IMG/VR virus record: IMGVR_UViG_3300049629_001734
Coordinates: 18,488 to 82,487 of that record
DNA: 64,000 nt
From: a virus
Strand: one strand, 5' to 3'
The stretch's first letter is position 1. Every line of letters starts with the position of its first letter. Of this stretch, positions 15,657-24,849 are shown one piece after another. The notes beneath the pieces were generated by a model. The model was not told the origin of the DNA. It was given only the letters and a program-made list of their open reading frames with translations, and did not search any database. A program made the position numbers and the translations under genes.

Positions 15657-17384
15657 TCAAATACAGTAGTAAGAGGACATAATCGACCCATTTGTATTGA
15701 TCTGTAGAGGTCTTTTTGTCCCTACACCACCAACTGTAAGTGCTATCCACTTTCCACCACCATTTGTAGGTGTGGTAAGTGCGGCATCATCATAGATAAT
15801 ATCTCCATTAATTAAAAACGCTAATGATTTAGTGCTATAATAAGCTCTGACTGTTTGATAAGTTGAACAAGCACCAGCTGCGTTTATAGCATCCGGAGTA
15901 GTTCTACCTAAGAATGTAAATAAGGTTGGAGTTGGTGTGGGTGTTCTTGTTGGAGTAACAGTTGGTGTTTTGGTTACTGTAGGAGTTGGGGTTTTAGTTG
16001 ATGTTATTGTGGGTGTAGGTGTAGGACTCATAACAGGATTTTCATTCTGTGGCAAACCCCAAACGAGTTTAATGGATTTACTTTGTGAGTACAAATTGGA
16101 AAGATTAACAGAAATCTGAGAGAAAGTTCCAGAGAATTTTATTATACCTGTAGCCATGTTAGCACCACTTAAAATATAACTAGATTCTGATACTAATGAA
16201 GATTTTAGTTCTGGACAATCGTTACAATCACAACACATAGAATAAGTTGAGCTAAATTGTAAATATTCCGTATTCGTAATACCTGATTGGGAGAAACCTA
16301 GATGATAGATAGCTAAAACAGGATCAGATACGGGAGAATTGAAGACAAAACTATGTGTTCCATTACAAACCATCCTGAATCCACCTGTTCTTTCAGGATT
16401 TCTAATATCACAACTCATGTAATTGTAGGCACTCGAATAAGTATTTCCACCACAAGAGAACGTAGCACAAGATCCAGCACCAATTTCGCAGTTGTGGCCA
16501 GCTATATCTATTGGATAAATTGTTCTACTTGGTGTTGTGCACAAACCAGATACGTTATTCTCTACCGTGTTTATGAATTGAGAAACTAAATTGTAAAGAC
16601 TAGAAGATGATGTTGGTGAACTATAGAAATTTGCTGTTCTAGGAACAGGATCTACAAAACTACCACCGTTGGGTTGAGACCAGTCAAGACCATTCAAGTA
16701 AGACCATAAATAAACTCCATCACCTTGTGTACATTCAGGACAACCAGGTGTTGCGCTAGGTGTCTGTGTTAATGTAGGTGTCAGGCTCGGTGTTAAAGTT
16801 GATGTGATTGATGGAGTAGGTGTGTTGGTGGGTGTCGCTTCTGGTGATGCACCGGGTGATCTTGTTATACTAGGTGTTACTGTTATTGTGGGTGTTAATG
16901 TAGGTGTAACTGTTGAGGTTGAACTTGGTGTGGATGTAGGTGTGTCAGTTGGTATTGGACTCTCAGTTGATGATGGTGTAGAAGTATTCGTTGGTGTTGG
17001 ATCTGGGGATATACCGGGAGTTTTAGTTAAAGTTGGTGTTGGTGTCGGGGTAGAAGTGACAGTGGATGTTACAGTTAGTGTTGGTGATACAGCAGGCAAA
17101 GAAGTGTGCGATGGAGATGGTGTAATAGAAGGTGTCAAAGTTATAGTAGGTGATGGTGTTGGTGTTAGAATATAGTTAGATACTAAAACTGTATAATCAC
17201 AACCATCACAGGTAAAAATATAAGTTCCATTTAACTCATCCGATCCTCGGCCGTATAAAATAGGATCAAAAGTCCAAGGAAAACTAAAAGTAGAACTAAT
17301 ATTTAAGACACCTCCACCACTGGGAAAAATAAGTTGTAATGTGCAGTTTTTAAGCGGACAAGCCTCAAAAGTTACTGTAGCCAT
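15657..17384 (-). CDS. Modular adhesin/tail-fibre-like protein with Thr/Pro linkers
   Basis: 575 residues. Residues 1-72 form a beta-rich module with FPWTFDPILYG, ELNGTYIF and CDGCDY, shared with the proteins at 24182-24826 and 27964-28767. A Thr/Pro/Ser linker (about 73-215) leads to a Cys-rich globular domain (about 216-455), then a second TPT linker (about 455-490) and a C-terminal module (about 491-575) with DDAALTTPTNGGGKW, also found at the end of the 24850-27942 protein. No signal peptide. A surface-exposed virion role (host binding or decoration) is inferred. It is the only one of the group on the minus strand in this block. Confidence 0.8.
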   Translation of the reverse strand: MATVTFEACPLKNCTLQLIFPSGGGVLNISSTFSFPWTFDPILYGRGSDELNGTYIFTCDGCDYTVLVSNYILTPTPSPTITLTPSITPSPSHTSLPAVSPTLTVTSTVTSTPTPTPTLTKTPGISPDPTPTNTSTPSSTESPIPTDTPTSTPSSTSTVTPTLTPTITVTPSITRSPGASPEATPTNTPTPSITSTLTPSLTPTLTQTPSATPGCPECTQGDGVYLWSYLNGLDWSQPNGGSFVDPVPRTANFYSSPTSSSSLYNLVSQFINTVENNVSGLCTTPSRTIYPIDIAGHNCEIGAGSCATFSCGGNTYSSAYNYMSCDIRNPERTGGFRMVCNGTHSFVFNSPVSDPVLAIYHLGFSQSGITNTEYLQFSSTYSMCCDCNDCPELKSSLVSESSYILSGANMATGIIKFSGTFSQISVNLSNLYSQSKSIKLVWGLPQNENPVMSPTPTPTITSTKTPTPTVTKTPTVTPTRTPTPTPTLFTFLGRTTPDAINAAGACSTYQTVRAYYSTKSLAFLINGDIIYDDAALTTPTNGGGKWIALTVGGVGTKRPLQINTNGSIMSSYYCI

Positions 17385-17428
17385 ATTAAACTATATATTC
17401 TAAAACAGAGCTATCACACAAACAAAAT

Positions 17429-17695
17429 TCATGAAAGTTTTATAAGTTTTATTTTTAGATCTCCTGAACCTTTGATTACTCGATGATAGACACCTTTTGG
17501 TATAAAAATTTTACCGGATATTATTTTAGGAAGTTCATTATCCATTTGTATCATCCAATCTGTTCCAGATAATGACTCAATTATTCTATCTTCTCGATCT
17601 CTATGCCAAACATAATCACCAGAATCAACATCTTGATCGAAAGTTCTTAGGAAGATATTTTCACCTATCGTTTTTTCTTTGAAAGGTAAATTCAT
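17429..17695 (-). CDS. Small cupin-like protein
   Basis: 88 residues with a cupin-type beta-barrel pattern: WHRDREDRIIESLSGTDWMI (first motif, one His and acidic residues) and the second motif GKIFIPKGVYHRVIKG, where P-x-G-x-x-H is typical. Cupins bind a metal or small ligand; substrate unknown. It lies between a fibre gene and the 17722-18303 gene on the same strand. Confidence 0.6.
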   Translation of the reverse strand: MNLPFKEKTIGENIFLRTFDQDVDSGDYVWHRDREDRIIESLSGTDWMIQMDNELPKIISGKIFIPKGVYHRVIKGSGDLKIKLIKLS

Positions 17696-17721
17696 AAATT
17701 TTTTTTTTAATATTTTTTATT

Positions 17722-18303
17722 TTACCAGAACCCCGGATATGACTTACCCCAAAGAGAGGAGAATCTGTTAGCACGACATGCCCAGTAACCAGGTGTCATT
17801 TTATCCTTTTTTTCACGACAATTATGTCTTTTCGAAAATCTAGCTCTTGCTTTCGGATCACTAACTTTAGCATTTAGACCACCTTTTACATCACCAAAAT
17901 GAACTACTTTCACATTTCCAGTCTTGGGGTTTTTAACATAAACTTTATACTTTTTAGGTCCTGAACTTCTCATAGGTTTTCCAAGACTTACTTTTTTTCC
18001 TTTATATTCAGCTTCTGTAATAAACTCATCACAAAGTATCGGAAAATCAAGTGGCACCATTTCCCCTTCGAACTTTGCCCAAAGACCTAGATCACTCTCT
18101 TCAAAAAGAACTCGATCAGCATCACTCAATAATTCTTGATGATTTCTTGATTCTCTTATCAACTCGAAAAATGAAGTAGATCCAGGTCTAAATATATTTT
18201 CCAAAACTGATATCTTATTTTCTAAGTGATAAACTAGATTATTACTTGGCTTCTTATCGATGAAGTCCTCGAATTTTAATATATTCTCGTAAATATTTTC
18301 CAT
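17722..18303 (-). CDS. Large-phage protein with RARHNC-like C-terminal domain
   Basis: 193 residues. The N-terminal half is helical and acidic. The C-terminal half is a compact domain with KKYKVYVKNPKTGNVKVVHF, DPKARARFSKRHNC and PGYWACRANR. This conserved Lys-rich/His-Cys domain is common in large myoviruses near head or structural genes, but I do not know its function; the paired Cys/His residues could bind zinc. Divergently transcribed from the giant baseplate-like gene. Confidence 0.6.
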   Translation of the reverse strand: MENIYENILKFEDFIDKKPSNNLVYHLENKISVLENIFRPGSTSFFELIRESRNHQELLSDADRVLFEESDLGLWAKFEGEMVPLDFPILCDEFITEAEYKGKKVSLGKPMRSSGPKKYKVYVKNPKTGNVKVVHFGDVKGGLNAKVSDPKARARFSKRHNCREKKDKMTPGYWACRANRFSSLWGKSYPGFW

Positions 18304-18331
18304 AACTTTATCCAGGGGTATTTTTTGTTAG

Positions 18332-18341
18332 TTTATATATA
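18332..18341 (+). promoter_or_regulatory. Late-type promoter 10-mer before the giant structural gene
   Basis: Exact TTTATATATA 23 nt upstream of the GTG start at 18365. Confidence 0.55.
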
Positions 18342-18364
18342 TATCTAAATTTGAAACTCAGAAA

Positions 18365-21300
18365 GTGATAGAAGAAAAACTTATTTTCTTTGATAAAGAA
18401 GGTAACCAGATTAATACCAAATGGAATGACGAATCCCAAGTGTGGGAGGCTGATTTAATATTTTCTGAAAACTCTTCAGACACCTTTAGAACTTATGGTC
18501 TTTATTCATTTGAAAAAATTGATGCCTTTAATTATCTCTCAGATAAGATGGTGCTTGAAAAATGGCAACTTTTCAATGAAAGAGGATTTGATTACTATGG
18601 ATCTTCTACTCAAAGTTACAAAGTATCAAAAATAGAACCAGAGAATAGAGATAACACATTCTATTCTAAATGGATCTATGGTCCTAATTTTGAAAGAAAT
18701 TTTCCAAAAGGTTCCTATTTGAGATTTGAAAGTAATATTTTTAATCTAGGAGATACCAATACAATTTATCAAATTATCGATACTAAGAAAGATGCGGTGA
18801 TGATTATATCAACACAAAGTAATTCTAGTTTTTATACAAATTGGTCTGGTTCTTATTCAAATTCAAATACTTACCTAGGTGTTACAGTTTCTGGGGTAAA
18901 TTTTCTTTCGGTTGGGGATTATAGATATTCTGATGGTTCAACCAAATTATCAAGTTGGTCAGAACAATATTTCGATAAAAGAGTTTTTAACGGCAGAAAA
19001 CTAACCGTTGTTAATTCTACAGAAAACGACGGCATCTATACTATATTAAATAAAGATCTTAAAGATAGTGAATATACTGAATATTACTTTTTTGAAGACT
19101 CAGTAGATACAGATGATAATATCATAGCTCGACTAACACTTCTTACAAGACTTCCTATTGTTTACCAGGGAAATATAGGTCTGAGTGGTAGTAATATATT
19201 TTTTTCGAATAGTATAGGAGATTTTCTAAAGCCAGGGAGCGTATTCTACATACCTGAATCTTCTTTGAATACTTCAACACTTCAAGTTGATAATATCTTA
19301 AATTTCAATCAGATTCTAACAGGTAGACTTTTTGATCAACGTGATTTGGTTGTTTATAATGGAAAAATTTATCAGTGTATTCAATCTTATACACATAGTA
19401 TAAACTCACCAGTATATCCATCAGATACTCTCTATTGGTCAGATTCACCAGATTATCTACCACTTACCTCAACAGTAACTACAGAAAATTTATCCAATGC
19501 TACTATTCAATTAAATAATAATGTTTTGATATTTGAGGGTGGAACTTATTCACCAGCAAATATTACTAATACCCAAAACATAGCAAAATTTGTAGATAAG
19601 TTTGAAGATGAATTTCTTAAGTTCGGTCTTATTTTAACATTTGATGGTAGAAAACTACTCGTAAAACCACAATATTCATCGAAATACTTTGATATAAAAT
19701 TCTATAAGAATAGTTACCTTACCGAAATCACCTCGAGTGAAATCACATACAATAGAAATTTAGAGATCACTGAAAAACTAGTTCTAGAGAAAAATAGAGA
19801 TTTTTCCCAAATTTTCAATTATAATATTTACCTTTCAGATATAGATGATTTTGGTATCGAAATTACTGTAAACTCACAGATTTATCATCAAGATACTGTT
19901 TGGGCTTATAATGGAGTGAGTGTAGATATTGAAAAAACAATAAATCTTACTCTTAAAGCTTGGAGAGATAAACATTTTGCCGAGCTTTCTAAGCTAGGTG
20001 TGGTTATTACTCTATCAAGTAAATGGGGAACATCCTACTACAACATTATAAATCTATCTAGTTTTTATCCAAATGTCGAGTTAAGATTCTCAGTTAGGGT
20101 AGGAACTACAGCAAAATATGATATTCTCTACTATGTTGGTGAGTTTTCACGCGTAGGGCCAAGATTAGGGTTAGTGCTTAACGGTCAAGAATTTACTGTA
20201 ACATCAGCAACATCTAATTCTGGATACTTAGTGAAAGAGACCATCGATAGTTTAATTACAACTTGGCAAGCTTATTTGAATCAATTGGGAGTGTTCATAA
20301 CAAGAGTTAATGATACTACTATAGAGGTCAATACTCAAGATATTACTAAAATTAGATCCCTTACATTTAATACCTATTTAAACCTTTTGCCTGGTGATTC
20401 TGCTGAAAATTATATTATCAAAGCAACCGGTAATTTAGGAAATCTTATCACATCAAACGCACTCATTTTGGGTAATTATCTAGGTGTGACTACTAGCAAT
20501 GTCCAGGATTTTTACGATGTGAATTTTTCTTTGGGTATGCCAGTATCTTTACTCAATTCTACTTTTACCTATAATAATCGTGATTATAACATCATAAACT
20601 TATTCAGAATGTTTATGAATCTGAGTTATGAAGGTCCTTTCTGGTCTTCCCCCTGCAGAGATACGGATAATATTATAGTTAGTTATCCGGATGGATTTAC
20701 CTATACTTATTGTCAGCCCTATTCAAATGTTATCGGTGCTGAATTTAGTATAGGCGCTTGGACTAGTTCTTTTTTTACTGGAACTTTTAGTCAAATTTCA
20801 AGTTATTTTTTATCTTCACAAAATATTCTTTCAGGTGCTGTTGATGTGATATACACACCTATTTCACAAAAATATTATGTTTTAAGTAATAGTCTTGAAT
20901 CATTTGATGCTGTCTCTAAATATCGTCTAAAAAATATTAATTTAACAGGTAATTCTGGGTCAAGATTCCTAAGAAATAACAGTTACAACGGATATCTTTA
21001 TGTAGCAACACAGTTTCTCATTTATAAAATAAATCCGTTCTCAGATGAAATTGTTTCAACTTTTTCAGTTCAAGAACCATATGATCTTGAAGTAAATGAA
21101 GTAAATGGTGATATTTATCTTACACTTACTTATGAAAATGATTTTCTTATTTATGACAAAAATCACACACTTTTAAAGAATCACGATCTTTTACAAAATG
21201 GTAGAAGAATTGAAATAAATCCAGTAGAGAAAAAAGTATACGCAACAACACAAACCAACAAACTTGTCGAGATAGATACACAAACAAGAGAAGTTTCAGC

Positions 21301-24121
21301 TTCTTATTCAATTACTAATTTGGGAAGAGATATATTTTATCACCCACCTTCTTCTACAATTATTGGTCTTGCTAATAATACAATCTATACACTCAAGAGT
21401 GGGACAGTTTCAACAAGTTATCCTATCACTTTGGATACTACTGGAAATGCCTTTTTCTCCTACAATACAGACAGATCAATTTCAATTCTCATGGATCCAG
21501 CAGGAAAATTATATGGATTCGATGATGAACTAAATAATGTATATTCGAGTAACTTTGCTAGTAACGGTCGTATTTCAACTAATCCAGTAGATCAAAACTT
21601 TTATGTTGGTCTGACCAATAAAGCTACTGTTATAAATTCACTTACCGGTCTTACTAGATACTCACTTACTACATCTGCAAATCTTACAACAAATACACAC
21701 AATCCCCAAAGAAGAAGTATTTTATTTTTACAACCCTCTTTGAATAAATTAGTTGAGGTGAGTGTTCAAATTGTTATAGCTCAATCATCTATTATTCAGA
21801 ATTTCGAAGAGATTGCTGATGAATATTTTGGAGCTCTTTCACAAGACTACATACCTGAGAGTACATATTGGGTAAGAGGCAGAGAATTTATAAGAAAACC
21901 AAGAGAAAAATTTGATTTTGAAGCTCCATATCCTACACAATTCATCTGGAAATGGAAAGATGTTGTAAATACTGATTTTTTTCTTTTTGATTTTTCTGGA
22001 AATTTACTCGAAACCACTGGTTCCTATTCATATACAGGTCCGAAACCATTGACTGAAATTGTTCTTAACAAAAAACCAAATAGATATCTAGATAGAGTAA
22101 AAGATCCCAAATATCAACAAACTATATTTGATGATATTTATTATAGTTTACCCTATAAAAACTCAAATACCGACCTAAGTTTTTTACCACAATCACAAGA
22201 AATTTTTATTGGTTTCAATACAAAAATTGAAGGTGTTAGTCTAAACACACTACAACTTTTCAAAAGAGATGTAGCTACTTTTTCTGTTATACCTACTCTA
22301 TCAAATAATAATATAATTCATTTAAAATTAGATACACGTGATGAAAAGATCATAGGTAAAATTTCTCTCGATTCAAATTCACTAGAAAATTTTCTAGAAG
22401 ATTCGAATGATGTGCCAAGAGGTTTCATAATAGGACAAATCATACAAATTAATTTAGTAGATGTAACAAATCTAAAAAATCAATATATTTCTTATAACAA
22501 CGGATTAAAAGTAAAAATATTAGAAATATACCCCAAAGAAATTGTAGTCGATTTTCTAGAGGATGCCTTTATACCGGAATCAAACATAGTTTATGATTAT
22601 CCAGAGAATGGTTCGAATACTTTTTTGAAAACAACAATTTTTGTTGTTGATAAGTTATTGGCTAAATTTAATTTTCTAGCACAAACAGAAATAGAAGATC
22701 CACGTTTTGAGGTTGAAATTTCAAACACCGGAAAAGATCTATCAACTGAAATTGCTTGGATATTCAAACAATATGATATAAATGAACAGGGTATAGACTG
22801 GAATTTTTTGAATCCAAAAAGAAAAGAATTTCTCTATACTAGAGATGAAATATTCAATTATGTAGGTAGTTATAAAGCTATTATTAATAGTATAAATTAT
22901 TTTGGATATAATGATCTTATCCTCAATGAATACTATAGAAATATTGATCCTGAATCTCAAAATTTTGGTAAACTATTCAAAGTTGAAATACCAGATATTT
23001 TTGATAATACAATAAAGGGTTGGAATGAAAGAGATTTTCTAAAATTCAATCTACCCAATCCTAAGTTTACATCTACGAAATTATTCAATCTAGCCTATAA
23101 AATAACTGATAGAGAAGGGAATTATGTAATTCACTATTCTGTAATAGAAGCTCTTGTAAAATTACACGGATTAAAATTATGGCTTTCAAAAAATGTTATA
23201 CCGATTACACATCGTATTTTAGATATTACCGGAGAAGCTAGTTTTGTTGGAACTAATACAGTTACACATAGAAATTATGATGTTAAAATCATTAAAATTT
23301 CAGAAGATTTTTCACCAATAGATTTTAAAATTAATGAAGCTTACCTACTACCCATAACAAGTGGTTCTTATGTATTCAATGTAGCAGTTGATTTCTTTAC
23401 TAAATTGACCTTGGAAGATCCTTTTAGTGTAGAAATACGAACCTATCAAACATTCAAAGAATGGGAACCGTTCAAATCTTATACGATAGGTGATAAGGTT
23501 AGATATTTTGATAAGTTATATGAATCTGTTAAGAATAACAACAAAATTAATAATCCGAGAAAGTATGAAAATACATCAAATTGGAATGAACTTACGAACT
23601 ATACGCCTGGACAGATTACGATTTATGATAATTTAGCCTATATTTATGTTGGAACACAGAGCTTGTTCGATTATTCGACCTTTTCACAAAGTCCTGTAGT
23701 AGATACAAACAAATGGACAAATATTTCTTATTGGAAAAAAATCGGACTAGAACCTGTTCAATCTATTAATCAATATAAAAACACACTAGATACTTTCAAT
23801 TTTACTGTTGATACAACGGTTGATCCTTTTATTACTCTAAAAACAATATCTGAAAATGGTAGAGGCGGATATTATATTGTTAAGAAAAACTATGAAATAA
23901 GATGGCTTGACGATAAAACACAACCAGTTCTTATTCTAGCCGAAGATCCACTACCTGATAGAACTTTATATACAACCACTACGACTTCTACAACAACAAC
24001 TTGTCCAGATAATTGTATCAACTATCAGTTCTGTGAAGATATTAACTTTACCTGGTATTTCTGTAGGAATGATGATTTTTCATATTGTGTGGATGATTTT
24101 ACCTATTCAACAACATCTTAA
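18365..24121 (+). CDS. Giant baseplate/tail-fibre structural protein (1918 aa)
   Basis: Start is GTG at 18365; no ATG lies closer and the late-type promoter is correctly spaced. Mostly beta-rich. Visible parts: a small aromatic sugar-binding-like module near 322-365 (VVYNGKIYQCIQSYT ... YWSD); a repeated six-to-seven-bladed-propeller-like region about 825-1137 (VYATTQTNKLVEIDT, TIYTLKSG, KLYGFDDELNNVY); a domain near 1500-1660 (YVGSYKAIINSINYFGYND) that looks like a baseplate wedge connector; a chitin-binding-like module about 1697-1792 (EWEPFKSYTIGDKVRYFDKL ... W); and a Thr-rich, Cys-containing tail (1879-1918). Baseplate or proximal fibre role is inferred from size, position and architecture. 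Confidence 0.8.
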   Translation: MIEEKLIFFDKEGNQINTKWNDESQVWEADLIFSENSSDTFRTYGLYSFEKIDAFNYLSDKMVLEKWQLFNERGFDYYGSSTQSYKVSKIEPENRDNTFYSKWIYGPNFERNFPKGSYLRFESNIFNLGDTNTIYQIIDTKKDAVMIISTQSNSSFYTNWSGSYSNSNTYLGVTVSGVNFLSVGDYRYSDGSTKLSSWSEQYFDKRVFNGRKLTVVNSTENDGIYTILNKDLKDSEYTEYYFFEDSVDTDDNIIARLTLLTRLPIVYQGNIGLSGSNIFFSNSIGDFLKPGSVFYIPESSLNTSTLQVDNILNFNQILTGRLFDQRDLVVYNGKIYQCIQSYTHSINSPVYPSDTLYWSDSPDYLPLTSTVTTENLSNATIQLNNNVLIFEGGTYSPANITNTQNIAKFVDKFEDEFLKFGLILTFDGRKLLVKPQYSSKYFDIKFYKNSYLTEITSSEITYNRNLEITEKLVLEKNRDFSQIFNYNIYLSDIDDFGIEITVNSQIYHQDTVWAYNGVSVDIEKTINLTLKAWRDKHFAELSKLGVVITLSSKWGTSYYNIINLSSFYPNVELRFSVRVGTTAKYDILYYVGEFSRVGPRLGLVLNGQEFTVTSATSNSGYLVKETIDSLITTWQAYLNQLGVFITRVNDTTIEVNTQDITKIRSLTFNTYLNLLPGDSAENYIIKATGNLGNLITSNALILGNYLGVTTSNVQDFYDVNFSLGMPVSLLNSTFTYNNRDYNIINLFRMFMNLSYEGPFWSSPCRDTDNIIVSYPDGFTYTYCQPYSNVIGAEFSIGAWTSSFFTGTFSQISSYFLSSQNILSGAVDVIYTPISQKYYVLSNSLESFDAVSKYRLKNINLTGNSGSRFLRNNSYNGYLYVATQFLIYKINPFSDEIVSTFSVQEPYDLEVNEVNGDIYLTLTYENDFLIYDKNHTLLKNHDLLQNGRRIEINPVEKKVYATTQTNKLVEIDTQTREVSASYSITNLGRDIFYHPPSSTIIGLANNTIYTLKSGTVSTSYPITLDTTGNAFFSYNTDRSISILMDPAGKLYGFDDELNNVYSSNFASNGRISTNPVDQNFYVGLTNKATVINSLTGLTRYSLTTSANLTTNTHNPQRRSILFLQPSLNKLVEVSVQIVIAQSSIIQNFEEIADEYFGALSQDYIPESTYWVRGREFIRKPREKFDFEAPYPTQFIWKWKDVVNTDFFLFDFSGNLLETTGSYSYTGPKPLTEIVLNKKPNRYLDRVKDPKYQQTIFDDIYYSLPYKNSNTDLSFLPQSQEIFIGFNTKIEGVSLNTLQLFKRDVATFSVIPTLSNNNIIHLKLDTRDEKIIGKISLDSNSLENFLEDSNDVPRGFIIGQIIQINLVDVTNLKNQYISYNNGLKVKILEIYPKEIVVDFLEDAFIPESNIVYDYPENGSNTFLKTTIFVVDKLLAKFNFLAQTEIEDPRFEVEISNTGKDLSTEIAWIFKQYDINEQGIDWNFLNPKRKEFLYTRDEIFNYVGSYKAIINSINYFGYNDLILNEYYRNIDPESQNFGKLFKVEIPDIFDNTIKGWNERDFLKFNLPNPKFTSTKLFNLAYKITDREGNYVIHYSVIEALVKLHGLKLWLSKNVIPITHRILDITGEASFVGTNTVTHRNYDVKIIKISEDFSPIDFKINEAYLLPITSGSYVFNVAVDFFTKLTLEDPFSVEIRTYQTFKEWEPFKSYTIGDKVRYFDKLYESVKNNNKINNPRKYENTSNWNELTNYTPGQITIYDNLAYIYVGTQSLFDYSTFSQSPVVDTNKWTNISYWKKIGLEPVQSINQYKNTLDTFNFTVDTTVDPFITLKTISENGRGGYYIVKKNYEIRWLDDKTQPVLILAEDPLPDRTLYTTTTTSTTTTCPDNCINYQFCEDINFTWYFCRNDDFSYCVDDFTYSTTS

Positions 24122-24152
24122 AAAAAAATATAGAGTTAGGATATAGAAAAAT

Positions 24153-24162
24153 TTTATATATA
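24153..24162 (+). promoter_or_regulatory. Late-type promoter 10-mer
   Basis: Exact TTTATATATA 19 nt upstream of the ATG at 24182. Confidence 0.55.
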
Positions 24163-24181
24163 ATCAAAAAGTGTTAAATAA

Positions 24182-24826
24182 ATGGCAATAGTAACTTGGA
24201 ATACAGCAAATCAAAATAATTGCACACTTACCTATACATCCAATTTAGGTGGTTCGATAACTGCTACAGCTGGTAATCCGTCCTTCCCTTGGGTATTCAA
24301 TCCGACAGATTATGGTCTAACTTCAAATGATATTTATGGCACTTATAGCTTTAATTGTAGTGGTTGTATTTATACTAGATTTTTAAATACACCTTCTACA
24401 ACTACTACTACTACTTCTACAACCACAGTAGCTCCAGCTAGCTCTACCCCAACACCAACTGTTACCAAAACACCAACAATTACACCCACACCAACTATCA
24501 CTGGAACACCGGGAACATCGCCATCGAATACACCAACAGAAACACCAACAGAAACACCGACACCTAGTGTCACCGGAACTCCAAATGCTTCACCTAGCCA
24601 AACACCAACAGAAACACCAACAGAAACACCGACACCTAGTGTCACCGGAACTCCAAATGCTTCACCTAGCCAAACACCAACTGAAACACCAACAGAAACT
24701 CCAACACCAACAGTGACAGAAACACCTACATCAACACCAACCCAAACCGTAACTATGACACCTAGTCAAACACCAACTACATCAGCCACAACATTATGTG
24801 CACCAGTCAGATTAACACTACTATAA
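24182..24826 (+). CDS. Short adhesin-like protein: shared N-module plus Thr/Pro tail
   Basis: 214 residues. Residues 1-68 are the N-terminal module ([22 protein letters not shown]) also found at 15657-17384 and 27964-28767. The rest is a Thr/Pro/Ser linker (about 69-205), including [10 protein letters not shown] and a 24-residue unit repeated at DNA level (24530-24673), ending in a short hydrophobic tail (CAPVRLTLL). Unlike its relatives it has no C-terminal globular domain, so it may be a truncated or minimal version, or one whose tail domain has been lost through repeat recombination. Confidence 0.75.
   Translation: MAIVTWNTANQNNCTLTYTSNLGGSITATAGNPSFPWVFNPTDYGLTSNDIYGTYSFNCSGCIYTRFLNTPSTTTTTTSTTTVAPASSTPTPTVTKTPTITPTPTITGTPGTSPSNTPTETPTETPTPSVTGTPNASPSQTPTETPTETPTPSVTGTPNASPSQTPTETPTETPTPTVTETPTSTPTQTVTMTPSQTPTTSATTLCAPVRLTLL
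24530..24673. repeat. 72-bp tandem repeat, 2 full copies plus degenerate third
   Basis: Units at 24530-24601 and 24602-24673 are identical as read; a diverged third copy follows. Each encodes 24 residues of the Thr/Pro linker ([20 protein letters not shown] plus SPSQ). The length is a multiple of three, so copy-number change keeps the frame. Confidence 0.9.
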
Positions 24827-24849
24827 AATTAATAATATAAAATACATGA

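Noticed and set aside
15937-17175. Val/Gly-rich frames antisense to the Thr/Pro linkers (also near 24370, 25893, 28149, 54972-56396)
   Set aside because: Antisense of ACA/CCA codons reads as TGT/TGG/GTT, giving open Val/Gly strings. No domains or plausible starts; shadows of the repeats.
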